This document shows, piece after piece, positions 16,983 to 25,381 of a DNA stretch of 33,233 nt. Both the position numbers and the translations under genes were made by a program. How positions within the stretch are numbered: position 1 is the first letter of the stretch; every line of letters starts with the position of its first letter. Below the pieces are notes generated by a model that saw only the letters and a list, made by a program, of their open reading frames with translations, was not told the DNA's origin and ran no database searches. The DNA comes from Spirochaetota bacterium (GTDB lineage: Bacteria > Spirochaetota > UBA4802 > UBA5550): NCBI GenBank assembly GCA_012730035.1, contig JAAYBQ010000282.1, forward strand, positions 1 to 33,233, in the 5' to 3' direction.

Positions 16983-17894
16983 TTAACCCCTCTTCATAAG
17001 GTCTGCCAGGGCTGAATTAAGATCGGGAAAGCTAAAGCTGAACTTCTCAGATGCAAGTCTTTCCGGCACTGCTTTCTGCCCTCCGGCCAGGTATACCCCG
17101 AATTCGCCGAGCATAATTCTCAGGGCAAAAACCGGAACAAATGGCACAATAACCGGCCTTCCGCAACTGCGGGCAAGCTCCCTTGTAAAATCGATGTTGC
17201 GCACAATTCCCGGGGCAGTGCAGTTATACGGGCCGGACATTTTTTTGTCCTTCAGCGCCCTCATTATAACAGAGCATACATCATCACAATGAATCCACGG
17301 GAACCACTGGTTTCCGTTGCCAAGCTTTGCCCCCATCATAAGACTGAAAACTTTTTTCATCAGGGGAAAAGCGCCCCCGTTACTCCCCAGAACTGTGCCG
17401 AAACGGAGCAATACAACACGGGCACCGCCTTCCGCAGCCTTTAAAGCTTCATGCTCCCACTGCCTGCACACCATTGCAAGAAAATCAACACCCGACGGGT
17501 ACTTCTCGTTTATAACCTGGTCACCAGACATTCCGTAATATCCCACTGCAGAAGCATTGATAAGTAATTTTGACTTTGACTTGCTCATCCCCATGGCCTC
17601 AACAATATTCGCCGTTGATATTGTCCTGCTGTTATAGATATCCTCCTTTACGGCCCGGTTCCAACGTGTAAAAATCCCTCTTCCGGCCAGATTGATTACA
17701 GCGTCATGTTCACCTATAACCTTCTGCCAGTCACCCTGTACTGTAAGGTCACATTTAACATACCTGAATTTTTTTTTAAAAAGTCCGGGATCGTCATTGC
17801 GGGCAAATACAGTAACATCAAATCCGTTATTAAGGAGCCCGCCAGTAATCTGTTCCCCAATAAAGCCTAGCCCTCCTGTCACAGCTACTTTCAT
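16983..17894 (-). CDS. TIGR01777-family NAD(P)-binding epimerase-like protein
   Basis: 303-residue extended-SDR protein of the YfcH/SulA-like (TIGR01777) family. The start MKVAVTGGLGFIGEQI at 17894 has AGGAG 7 nt upstream and begins directly with the Rossmann glycine motif (GGLGFIG, about 6-12); the longer frame to 17936 is not needed. Further family blocks are VINLAGRGIFTRWN, INASAVGYYG (catalytic-region YxxxG), LLRFGTVLG, WFPWIHCDDV and YNCTAPG. The C-terminal DUF1731-like part contains AGGQKAVPERL. Reaction unknown; some homologues affect cell division. It lies upstream of the ribosomal protein gene in the same direction. Confidence 0.92.
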   Translation of the reverse strand: MKVAVTGGLGFIGEQITGGLLNNGFDVTVFARNDDPGLFKKKFRYVKCDLTVQGDWQKVIGEHDAVINLAGRGIFTRWNRAVKEDIYNSRTISTANIVEAMGMSKSKSKLLINASAVGYYGMSGDQVINEKYPSGVDFLAMVCRQWEHEALKAAEGGARVVLLRFGTVLGSNGGAFPLMKKVFSLMMGAKLGNGNQWFPWIHCDDVCSVIMRALKDKKMSGPYNCTAPGIVRNIDFTRELARSCGRPVIVPFVPVFALRIMLGEFGVYLAGGQKAVPERLASEKFSFSFPDLNSALADLMKRG

Positions 17895-18234
17895 GCTCTT
17901 CTCCTGAGTGCAAAAATACTGATTAATAGTAACCAAAATGCCCGCATGCCATACAAAAAAACAGCAAAATCGCCAAAAAAAAAGATAGATTCCATTATTC
18001 TTTATAAATTAAATTATAATACTGTGTAAATAATGAACACGGATAATTTCATATTTATAAACCGGATTTAATTCCGTAACCATTTGGCAGAATAAAAAGC
18101 TCATTCCCGCCGCTGAAGGCGACGGGGTATTATAAAAAAACTGTATTGCACTAATAAGTATTTTCAGGAATAATTCTGATTATAAACCGTAAGATCCTGT
18201 TTCAACAGCAGGATCTGTTAAAAGGAGGCTTTCA
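17895..18234. other. AT-rich divergent regulatory spacer
   Basis: 340 nt between the epimerase (minus) and cheW (plus). No gene is visible. It contains AT-rich stretches (17985-18060), a GC-rich imperfect hairpin (CCCGCCGC / GCGACGGGG around 18107-18127), the cheW promoter candidate and a hairpin just before the cheW ribosome-binding site. Confidence 0.5.
18146..18174 (+). promoter_or_regulatory. Putative cheW promoter
   Basis: TTGCAC (18146-18151), 17 nt, AATAAT (18169-18174). The -10 is good, the -35 is weak. It is followed by a hairpin of AGATCCTG (18192-18199) with CAGGATCT (18209-18216), directly before the AAAAGGAGG ribosome-binding site. Confidence 0.35.
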
Positions 18235-18738
18235 ATGACATTTACGACAACAGGCGTAATTAATGATCTTGCAGTAAAATCATCCGAACAATATGTTACT
18301 TTTTTTATAAACAATGAGACATACGGAATTGAGGTACTCAAAGTAAAAGAGATTGTTGGAATGACCGGCATCACGCCCGTACCAAACAGTGAAAAATATC
18401 TCAAGGGTGTTATCAACCTCCGCGGCATAGTGGTTCCCGTAATTGACCTGAGGCTTAAATTCAACATCCCTGAGAAGGAATACGATGCATTCACCGTAAT
18501 ACTTATACTTGAACACAAAGATTCGCTTGTAGGTGTTATCGTCGACTCCGTGTCGGATGTAATTACCGCTCCCGGAATGCTTCAGGAGGTCCCGAATTTT
18601 CACGTCAGCATACAGCGCGAGGTACTTAAAGGGGTGCTTAACAAAGACGATACACTTATCATTGTTCTCAACCCGGACATAATGCTGACAGCAAGGGACA
18701 TTGAAGTTCTTTCAGAAATAGACAGTAGCGGTAAATAA
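18235..18738 (+). CDS. cheW: Chemotaxis coupling protein CheW
   Basis: 167-residue single-domain CheW that bridges chemoreceptors and CheA. The family motifs are EQYVTFFINNETYGIEV, VKEIVGMTGITPVPN, YLKGVINLRGIVVPVIDLR, VIVDSVSDVI and the terminal DDTLIIVLNPDIML. An eight-residue to eighteen-residue N-terminal tail precedes the fold. AAAAGGAGG lies 6 nt before the ATG, a very strong site. The chemoreceptor gene follows after 75 nt. No cheA or cheY lies nearby, so the kinase must be elsewhere. Confidence 0.97.
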   Translation: MTFTTTGVINDLAVKSSEQYVTFFINNETYGIEVLKVKEIVGMTGITPVPNSEKYLKGVINLRGIVVPVIDLRLKFNIPEKEYDAFTVILILEHKDSLVGVIVDSVSDVITAPGMLQEVPNFHVSIQREVLKGVLNKDDTLIIVLNPDIMLTARDIEVLSEIDSSGK

Positions 18739-18813
18739 AATTGCAGCCATGCGATCTGTCAGCAACAATAGAGGCAAAGCCCCTGCAACCCGTGCCAATC
18801 TTAACCGGATGAT

Positions 18814-20721
18814 ATGCTGCCGATGAGTTCATCCAGGCTCAAAAATTCTCTATTCGCGGCTGCAGTTATTTCAGCCGTAACAGCCCTGTCCGCAGCAGCA
18901 TTACTTATAACATATTCATCCATCGGCAATAATATTAATCACTACCTATCACTCAAACTGGGCTCCCTGCATCACGACATAGAGTCCCGCCTTGACAGCC
19001 ATTCATCACTTGTTAAGTCGCTTGCACTGCTTGGCCACATGAATGCGGGGAATATTTCACCCATTGAGCACGTAATCATCCTTAAAAATTTCTGCTCTTA
19101 CAGCCCGGAAAACAGGGGATTCGGTATATGGTATGAACCCTACATGTACAAGGGGGTAAAATACTACGGCTCCTTTGTAAACATGGATAACGGCATACCC
19201 GTCTTTTCTGCAGAGTATTCAAGTGCTTCGTACGATCATCTCAGCAGGGAATGGTATATCGCCTGTAAAAAATCGGCCAGCACCGGATCTGTTACATGGT
19301 CCGCCCCGATTTCAGAAAACACTGACGGGACTACAGTTCTCTCTGCAGCCTCGCCATTCTTTGACAGCAGCAACAGGCTTCTCGGCATAGCTGCTGGAGA
19401 TCTGGATATATCGGGAATTATCAAAGAAGTTGAAAGCTTCCGTGATGAAAATACAGGCCTCAGGGCCATTCTTCTTAACGAAGCGGGGATAATAAAAACA
19501 TCTTCCGGTAAAATGATGCCTGACGGCACAGCAACAAACGGTTCCGTCACCGCCGACTTTAAAATTATCGGCAAAGCTGTCAGTGAGTCAGATAACGGAA
19601 TTGCGTGTTTTGATCTTTCAGGCGGACCCGCAATTATGCATTTCAGGCGCATCAACAGTACGGGCTGGACACTATGCCTTATGGCTGACGCAGCTCCGTT
19701 CTACACGACATTCCGCCGCATGCTGATGCTGATGATTTCGCTGATACTAATCGTTATTATTGCCACTGTGGTTTGCCACCGGGCAGTCTCAGTCCGGGCA
19801 AAAACCCCGTTAAATCAGATAAATGACTTCGCACTTAAAATTTCAAATGGCGATCTCTCGGGCAGGATTCCCGGTGAAAATAATGATCAAATGGGTATGC
19901 TGGTGAAAACTTTTAACCGGTCGGCAGACTCGCTTGAAAAACGTATCTCCGAAATAAAAGACGCGGCAGAAAAAATTGACCGCACCATTGAACGTATCTC
20001 AGCGTTAAAGAAGGCAGCCCCATCTGATTCTGACAATCCCGAATCTGTCATTGCACGGATTGACACAGCCATCGGCGAATACATTGCCTCGGTTGAACTT
20101 AATGCGGCAAACATGCGCAGGGCAAGGGAACTGACAGATGAAGGCGTGAACAAATCCTCCGCCGGCAGCAGTGAAGCATCGGGTGTAATTGAATCTATAA
20201 ACGAGATTAATGAATCGAGCAGCAGGATTGGCGATATAACAGCACTGATAAACGAGATCGCATTCCAGACTAACCTACTCGCGCTGAACGCCGCGATAGA
20301 GGCCGCCAGAGCCGGAAATCAGGGGCGCGGTTTTGCCGTAGTAGCCAGCGAGGTCAGAAATCTGGCGCAGCGATCAGCAGGCGCGGCAAAGGAGATTGGA
20401 AAGCTTATTAACGAATCAGCCGCACGCGTTGAAAGGGGGACACGGCTTGTCCTTAAATCTGGTGAATACATGAAAGAGATCTCATCAGCCGCCGGAACAA
20501 CTGCCGCGCTCTTTGCCGAAATGGCCAGGTCCGGAGACGAACAGCTTGCCGGACTTGAAAAAATACGCATTGCTGTCGCAGAACTTGATTCAGTCATAAA
20601 GCGGCGAACAGATTTTTATGCTGGTAATGGCTCCGAAATGAACGAACTTGCAGAGCAGGTAAAGGAAATGATTGAGCTTTTCAACAGCTTCAACTTCAGC
20701 AAAGGCCCTGGAAGAGACTGA
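18814..20721 (+). CDS. Methyl-accepting chemotaxis protein, dCache-type sensor
   Basis: 635-residue chemoreceptor. The first membrane helix is at about residues 10-33 and the second at about 298-322 ([18 protein letters not shown]). The periplasmic region between them, about 265 residues, has the features of a double Cache sensor ([37 protein letters not shown]). A HAMP domain (about 323-376) and the cytoplasmic coiled-coil follow, with the highly conserved hairpin tip [20 protein letters not shown] at about 481-500, then [16 protein letters not shown]. The C-terminus lacks a CheR-tethering pentapeptide. Start ATG at 18814 has only GGATG nearby; an ATG at 18823 is also possible. It follows cheW, which probably couples it to CheA. 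Confidence 0.95.
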   Translation: MLPMSSSRLKNSLFAAAVISAVTALSAAALLITYSSIGNNINHYLSLKLGSLHHDIESRLDSHSSLVKSLALLGHMNAGNISPIEHVIILKNFCSYSPENRGFGIWYEPYMYKGVKYYGSFVNMDNGIPVFSAEYSSASYDHLSREWYIACKKSASTGSVTWSAPISENTDGTTVLSAASPFFDSSNRLLGIAAGDLDISGIIKEVESFRDENTGLRAILLNEAGIIKTSSGKMMPDGTATNGSVTADFKIIGKAVSESDNGIACFDLSGGPAIMHFRRINSTGWTLCLMADAAPFYTTFRRMLMLMISLILIVIIATVVCHRAVSVRAKTPLNQINDFALKISNGDLSGRIPGENNDQMGMLVKTFNRSADSLEKRISEIKDAAEKIDRTIERISALKKAAPSDSDNPESVIARIDTAIGEYIASVELNAANMRRARELTDEGVNKSSAGSSEASGVIESINEINESSSRIGDITALINEIAFQTNLLALNAAIEAARAGNQGRGFAVVASEVRNLAQRSAGAAKEIGKLINESAARVERGTRLVLKSGEYMKEISSAAGTTAALFAEMARSGDEQLAGLEKIRIAVAELDSVIKRRTDFYAGNGSEMNELAEQVKEMIELFNSFNFSKGPGRD

Positions 20722-20751
20722 TTATGAGTAACGGTACATGCAGGTTACGGG

Positions 20752-22053
20752 ATGTTGGCAGACAATCTACTCAGCATAGAACCTTATGAAATATGCTCCA
20801 TCCGGCCGCCGACGGAAAACAGCAGCCTGACATTCAGGCTTGCACGCAACTGCTACTGGAACAAATGCGCTTTCTGCCCCGTGTACAAGAACGGCGCAAA
20901 ATTTTCGCGCAGGTCCATTCATGAGATTCTTAATGATATAGCAACCGCAAAACGCATACTTAACCTGCTGAATGAACATGTTCTGCTGAACAGCCCTTTC
21001 GGGAGGGATGACGCCACACTCTACAGCCTTATAGCAGATGTAAAAAATTCGCACCTTAACCATGGGAAAATAACAAATCTTAACGAAAAGTTAAATGAAC
21101 CTGAAGACGACCCGTTGCTTGACGAAAGGACAAAATGGTTTCTGACCTGGTTTAAAGATAAACCCGCAATTGAAGACAGCCTTATTCACGTATATTCCTG
21201 GATACTTGGTGGAGGCAGAAACTGTTTTCTCGGAGACGCAGATGCCCTTATATTCAAGCCTGAATTTATGAGTAATGTCACCGGTGCCATAAGGTCAAAC
21301 TTCCCTTCTATAAGCAGGATAACAGTTTATGGACGCACAAAGACCGCTGCGGCACTACGCACAGTCGATGACCTGAAACAGTTTGCCGAAGCGGGAATCA
21401 ACCGCATACATTTCGGCATGGAAAGCGGAAGCGACGAAGTGCTTAAAATGGTAAACAAAGGTGTAACAGCCGCGGAACACATAGCGGCTGCCATTAAAGT
21501 ACGGGCTGCAGGAATATCATGCTCTGTGTATGTTATGCCCGGGATCGGAGGGATGGAACTCTCCGGGCAGCACGGTGCAGGCACTGCAAGGACCCTCTCA
21601 TCAATGAACCCGGACTTTGTCCGGCTGCGCACACTTGAAATTTTCCCCGGCACCGGTCTCAGCAATCTTGCAGCATCGGGAAAATTTACCGAAGCAACAG
21701 AGGAGCAGGTTGTACGTGAGATTCGCACTATCATACTTGACACTGAATGCGAAACCGAAATAGTAAGCGACAGCGCAACCAACCTGCTCGAAATAAACGG
21801 ACGTCTCCCCAGAGACCGCAAGTTCATGCTGGAACAGATCGATTCCTACCTTTCACTCGGCAGAAGAGAAAAACTTGAGTTCAGCTTTAATTCAAGAATC
21901 CAGTCATTCATAGGCCAATACGGCGGCCTTACTGCTGACATGTACAGTTTAATCGCCAGGGGGGTAACTGACGGCATGCTCGATGCTTCAGTATTCTCTG
22001 ACAGCGAACTTCTCTCAATAACCAGGCTTATCCGCAATAGGCTTATGCCCTGA
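20752..22053 (+). CDS. Radical SAM protein with CX4CX2C cluster motif
   Basis: 433-residue radical-SAM-like protein. Cys34, Cys39 and Cys42 in ARNCYWNKCAFCPVYK give a CX4CX2C arrangement, with the following KFSRRS; this differs from the usual CX3CX2C but I recall it from a related group of radical SAM proteins (RNCPWNRCxFCP). Later blocks are typical of the COG1032 type: ITVYGRTK, FAEAGINRIHFGMESGSDEV, VNKGVTAAEHIAAA, VYVMPGIGGMEL and RLRTLEIFPGTGL. No B12-binding or methyltransferase domain is present. The substrate is unknown. It begins 30 nt after the chemoreceptor and is probably cotranscribed; it ends one base before the convergent unknown gene. Confidence 0.85.
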   Translation: MLADNLLSIEPYEICSIRPPTENSSLTFRLARNCYWNKCAFCPVYKNGAKFSRRSIHEILNDIATAKRILNLLNEHVLLNSPFGRDDATLYSLIADVKNSHLNHGKITNLNEKLNEPEDDPLLDERTKWFLTWFKDKPAIEDSLIHVYSWILGGGRNCFLGDADALIFKPEFMSNVTGAIRSNFPSISRITVYGRTKTAAALRTVDDLKQFAEAGINRIHFGMESGSDEVLKMVNKGVTAAEHIAAAIKVRAAGISCSVYVMPGIGGMELSGQHGAGTARTLSSMNPDFVRLRTLEIFPGTGLSNLAASGKFTEATEEQVVREIRTIILDTECETEIVSDSATNLLEINGRLPRDRKFMLEQIDSYLSLGRREKLEFSFNSRIQSFIGQYGGLTADMYSLIARGVTDGMLDASVFSDSELLSITRLIRNRLMP

Positions 22054-22054
22054 G

Positions 22055-23002
22055 TCAGCCGAAGACTATTTTTTTCCAGCCACGGAGAAGCAGATCATCA
22101 TCAGTGAAAAGTAAGTAACGCGAAAAATAATTTTTAAGATTCTGTTTAAATTCGGGCTTCAAAAAAACTCCCCCCTCCGAAGAGACAAGACAATCAGGCC
22201 AAGATTCAAGACCTTCCATCACAAGAGAATGGCCGCTCCCCGACACATCAGAAAAGAGATAAATAAAAAGCGGTTCAAATACCGCAGCAGCCTCTGCCAG
22301 ACTGCCATATTCCAGGCCCGGAACATTGATGCATGCCGTAAAATAATCATACACAAGCATGGGGTAGATTGTTACCGGCACTTTAAATATATCTCCGGAC
22401 TTTCTGCTCAACTCTATTGAAATCTCCCTGCTGCTGAAATCGTCAAAAAGAACTGAAGTGAAAAGCCTTCTGCCCGAATCCCCGGCCTCGACACTGACAG
22501 ATCCCCTGAGTTTTATAAAATCGAAATTGCCAGTACCGCTCCCTTGGTAAACCGGAACAAGTCGCGATTTAAAATATATTCTTTCAGTGCTGTATGACGG
22601 AAAGGTGGCAGAATCACCTTTTTTTACAATAGTCCCAGCATTGGATGAGAATTTAAAATCCAGCCGCAACATGTGGATAAAATCGATTATTTTTCCTTTG
22701 ACCGGACATGCAAGGTGGATCGAATGCTCCTCGGATACCGGATTTCTTTTCTCCAGGTAGCTGTGCCCTGCCATGAAACCGGGTATTACCTGCGATATGA
22801 CATTCAATATGTCGGCTGCATTGTTATGTTTAATACTGCTGACTGGAATAGCGGGTATCACAACAGGCGCGTTAAGGCAAAAAAATTCACGCAGGGTCTC
22901 GTCAAGAAAAATCCCGCAGATATCGTTCTTCTGTTCTGTTTTTAGAGCCCCGAGAAGGTTTATAATCCCGGGGATTGATTCTGTTCCGGTCTCTGGTTTC
23001 AT
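22055..23002 (-). CDS. Uncharacterised protein in chemotaxis region
   Basis: 315-residue protein I do not recognise. It starts MKPETGTESIPGIINLLGAL, has no signal peptide or transmembrane helix, and is of mixed alpha/beta composition. The first part has DVISQVIPGF-like and LACPVKGKIIDF segments; a middle part (about 130-200) has a basic-polar pattern (RIYFKSRLVPVY, GDSGRR) that faintly recalls PilZ-type domains, but the RxxxR and DxSxxG motifs are not clear. The C-terminal quarter holds VFEPLFIYLFSDVSGSGHS. It is convergent with the radical SAM gene and lies between two chemotaxis gene groups. A promoter and a palindrome sit directly upstream (23022-23068). A role in signalling is inference only. 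Confidence 0.75.
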   Translation of the reverse strand: MKPETGTESIPGIINLLGALKTEQKNDICGIFLDETLREFFCLNAPVVIPAIPVSSIKHNNAADILNVISQVIPGFMAGHSYLEKRNPVSEEHSIHLACPVKGKIIDFIHMLRLDFKFSSNAGTIVKKGDSATFPSYSTERIYFKSRLVPVYQGSGTGNFDFIKLRGSVSVEAGDSGRRLFTSVLFDDFSSREISIELSRKSGDIFKVPVTIYPMLVYDYFTACINVPGLEYGSLAEAAAVFEPLFIYLFSDVSGSGHSLVMEGLESWPDCLVSSEGGVFLKPEFKQNLKNYFSRYLLFTDDDLLLRGWKKIVFG

Positions 23003-23021
23003 AGTGCGCTGCCCGATAAAT

Positions 23022-23051
23022 ATTTTAAAGAATAACGATTACCCTTGACAA
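23022..23051 (-). promoter_or_regulatory. Putative promoter of the unknown 315-aa gene
   Basis: Minus strand: TTGTCA (23046-23051), 18 nt, TAAAAT (23022-23027). The start would be near 23015, leaving a leader of only about 12 nt. The 16-nt palindrome at 23053-23068 abuts the -35. Confidence 0.45.
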
Positions 23052-23052
23052 A

Positions 23053-23068
23053 TGCAATAATTATTGCA
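23053..23068. promoter_or_regulatory. Perfect 16-nt palindrome, possible operator
   Basis: TGCAATAATTATTGCA is fully symmetric (8+8). It lies 2 nt upstream of the TTGTCA -35 of the minus-strand gene and in the 5' region of cheD (23265). A matching half-site TGCAATAA recurs at 23134-23141. Operator function is inference. Confidence 0.45.
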
Positions 23069-23264
23069 ACAGTAAAAATGAAATATGGCCGGCTCTAATT
23101 GCATTCTTAAGCCGGTGTCGATGCTTCGGAACGTGCAATAACAAATAAACGCATAAACCCGAAAAAAAGTATCAATAATATTTTTTTACATTATATTATA
23201 CTTATGTTACTGACAGCTTTTACAGTTGTTACTACCAAGATTCTAATAAACTCAGAGATAGGCT

Positions 23265-23750
23265 ATGGAAGGATCATTAATAAACGTCGGTGTTGCCCAG
23301 GTCAAAATAGCCAGCGGGCCAGCCGTGTTAAGAACAATACTGGGCAGCTGCGTCGGAATATGCATCTACGACAGAATAAAAAAAATCGGCGGCCTTGCCC
23401 ACATCCTGCTTCCTGTTGACACATCTAACGGTACGGCTATAGAAAAATTCGCAGAAACAGCCATCCCGCACATGGTGCAGATGCTTCTCAAGGAAGGGGC
23501 CAAAAAAGAATTCCTGTCGGCAAAAATAGCAGGCGGAGCTTCCATGTTCAAGTTCGAGGCTTCGGTTTCACTTGGGCAGATAGGTGAACGGAATATTGAA
23601 GAGACAAAAAAAGTTCTGGAAAAACTGCAGATCCCGCTGCTTGACGAAGATACAGGGGGGAGCGCGGGCCGCGTTATAGATTTCTTTCTTGATGACGGCC
23701 ATCTAAAAGTTAAGGCCAACGGCCAGGAAAAAATGTACTATAAGGTTTAA
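23265..23750 (+). CDS. cheD: Chemoreceptor glutamine deamidase CheD
   Basis: 161-residue enzyme that deamidates glutamines of chemoreceptors and often cooperates with CheC. Catalytic Cys29 in LGSCVGICIYD and His46 in GLAHILLP have the family spacing of 17. Further motifs are AKIAGGASMF and the C-terminal GGSAGRVIDFFLDDG. The ATG at 23265 has a weak GAGATAGG region upstream. The HDOD gene follows after 20 nt. CheD may act on the receptor encoded at 18814, whose signalling helices would carry its target glutamines. No cheC is seen here. Confidence 0.95.
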   Translation: MEGSLINVGVAQVKIASGPAVLRTILGSCVGICIYDRIKKIGGLAHILLPVDTSNGTAIEKFAETAIPHMVQMLLKEGAKKEFLSAKIAGGASMFKFEASVSLGQIGERNIEETKKVLEKLQIPLLDEDTGGSAGRVIDFFLDDGHLKVKANGQEKMYYKV

Positions 23751-23770
23751 TGTAACCCGGGGTAATTCAA

Positions 23771-24631
23771 ATGCATGCACATATTAAACAGAGAATAGAA
23801 TCAACCATCAGCAACATAGCTGCACTCCCCACCATTCCGGAGGTCGCAACTAAAATACTCAACATGGTCAATGACCCGGAGGTATCTTTCAAGGCTGTTG
23901 CCGAAGAGATTTCCAAGGATCAGACAATGACCACAAATATTCTCAAGCTCTGCAACTCGGCCTATTTCAGCAAAGGTAAAGAGATCACCTCAATAGACCG
24001 CGCGATTGTGACTCTGGGCATCAAAGAGGTCACAAACATCGTCATGGTAATCGCAGCCAAACCGATCCTCGACAAGGCTGTTATAGGTTATGACATAGGC
24101 AGGGGTGAACTCTGGAAACAGGGACTAATTGTGGGAACTATTGCAAAAAAAATTGCGCTGCTTAAAAACAGAAAAGATATATCTGATGTTGTCTTTACAG
24201 GCGGAATAATTCACAACGTAGGTAAGACCGTGCTTGCGGTTTTTGTACAGAACACATACAATGATATTCTGAACGAAGTAAACACAAAAAATATAACTTT
24301 TAATGAAGCAGAAAAATCGATAATGGGTTACAGCCACCAGGAGATCAGCGAAAAGATACTTGAAAAATGGAACTTCCCTCCCGTTCTGCGCGCCATTGTC
24401 CGATATTACTCTGAACCTGAAAACGCACCCGATACATATAAATCCGAAGTATCCATTGTGCACCTTGCCAACACCATAAGCACCCTCGCGGGAATAGGGA
24501 TAGGCAGCGACGGACTCTATCACCAGATAAGCAAATCCGCTCTTGATATACTTAAAATATCCGGCGCTGAACTTGAAGAGCTTTACACCAGAATACCGGA
24601 GATGACCAGCCAGGTAAGGGACCTGCTGTAA
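23771..24631 (+). CDS. HDOD-domain signalling protein
   Basis: 286-residue single-domain protein of the HDOD family, which occurs widely in bacterial signal-transduction systems. Characteristic parts are LPTIPEVATKILNMVNDPEVSF (about 19-40), LKLCNSAYFS (59-68), IDRAIVTLGIKEV (75-87) and the sequence GGIIHNVGK with His148-Asn149, where the related HD phosphohydrolases have His-Asp; the metal-dependent HD reaction is therefore unlikely. It lies directly after cheD and before the zinc-ribbon gene (7 nt), so the three or four genes form an operon. In other species such proteins connect motility to cyclic-di-GMP or to chemotaxis; here the role is inferred from neighbours only. Confidence 0.9.
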   Translation: MHAHIKQRIESTISNIAALPTIPEVATKILNMVNDPEVSFKAVAEEISKDQTMTTNILKLCNSAYFSKGKEITSIDRAIVTLGIKEVTNIVMVIAAKPILDKAVIGYDIGRGELWKQGLIVGTIAKKIALLKNRKDISDVVFTGGIIHNVGKTVLAVFVQNTYNDILNEVNTKNITFNEAEKSIMGYSHQEISEKILEKWNFPPVLRAIVRYYSEPENAPDTYKSEVSIVHLANTISTLAGIGIGSDGLYHQISKSALDILKISGAELEELYTRIPEMTSQVRDLL

Positions 24632-24638
24632 AGGGTCC

Positions 24639-25007
24639 ATGAAATACATAATTGATTGTCCGTCATGCGGCAGAAAAATCCGGTTCCCCCTGGACAGGGG
24701 CCGGATAAAAGTATCATGCCGTTGCGGATACACTACTTTAATTGACCCTGACGACACCGCTCTCTATAAATCAGGGGAATTCGATCTTAAAACTCAAAAT
24801 CAAGATCCGGGCAGAAGCAGCGGATTTTTTGATTCACTCAACTCTCTTCTTGATAAATTCACATGGCACAGTTTTATTAATGAACTGCTTGAAATTAAAT
24901 ACAAACTTCAGAATATAAAGCACCTTCCCGACAGAGAAAGGAACAAAATAGTTGTGTTCATGCTCGCGCTTATAATTATCATTGCAGCAGTGATCTATAT
25001 TTTATAA
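24639..25007 (+). CDS. Small zinc-ribbon protein with C-terminal membrane anchor
   Basis: 122-residue protein. Residues 7-29 contain CPSCG followed by CRCG, giving Cys7, Cys10, Cys27 and Cys29, a probable zinc ribbon (MKYIIDCPSCGRKIRFP). The middle part is polar and slightly charged. A single hydrophobic segment occupies the last 19 residues (about 104-122), so the protein is probably tail-anchored with the ribbon in the cytoplasm. A short AAGGG lies 3 nt before the ATG. I do not recognise the family. It is in operon with cheD and the HDOD gene. Confidence 0.75.
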   Translation: MKYIIDCPSCGRKIRFPLDRGRIKVSCRCGYTTLIDPDDTALYKSGEFDLKTQNQDPGRSSGFFDSLNSLLDKFTWHSFINELLEIKYKLQNIKHLPDRERNKIVVFMLALIIIIAAVIYIL

Positions 25008-25014
25008 CAAAGCC

Positions 25015-25353
25015 ATGCATATAAAACTTTTCAGATATTTTCATAAAATGTTCACTCAGGATCCCGGAAAAGAAATGCTACAGATACTGCAGGCAGTTAT
25101 CTTTTTATTGTCCAGGCCGGATAATGATTTTACCTGGTCTTCGTGGGGTAATCAGCAGAACGCGATTGAATATGTTTCAGCAATAATTGACGAACTTCGC
25201 AGCGGGCACATATCCGATTTTACAAAACTCGCTGTGCTTTTCGCACCCACTGGTCCAATTCAGGAGGTTAGTATAAACAGCGGATGGATTGAAGAGTTCA
25301 TGCAACTTGCAGATAAATTTGACAGGATAAAATATACTTTACAGTATTCATAA
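25015..25353 (+). CDS. Uncharacterised small protein
   Basis: 112-residue, probably soluble helical protein beginning MHIKLFRYFHKMF. No catalytic or metal motif and no signal peptide are visible. The only distinctive stretch is FTWSSWGNQQNAIEYVSAIIDEL. It begins 7 nt after the zinc-ribbon gene in the same direction, without a clear Shine-Dalgarno sequence, and is the last gene of the cheD-HDOD group. Real because of spacing and continuous protein-like composition, but function unknown. Confidence 0.65.
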   Translation: MHIKLFRYFHKMFTQDPGKEMLQILQAVIFLLSRPDNDFTWSSWGNQQNAIEYVSAIIDELRSGHISDFTKLAVLFAPTGPIQEVSINSGWIEEFMQLADKFDRIKYTLQYS

Positions 25354-25381
25354 AAAACAATCTAAACCAGAAACATTATGT

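Noticed and set aside
18771-18800. Complete GEMM (c-di-GMP) or SAM riboswitch upstream of the chemoreceptor
   Set aside because: Only short core-like words occur in a 75-nt gap and I cannot assign the required stems; kept as a low-interest finding rather than a feature.
24125-24757. 210-codon minus-strand frame across HDOD and zinc-ribbon genes
   Set aside because: Overlaps two well-supported genes and has no recognisable motif; shadow frame.
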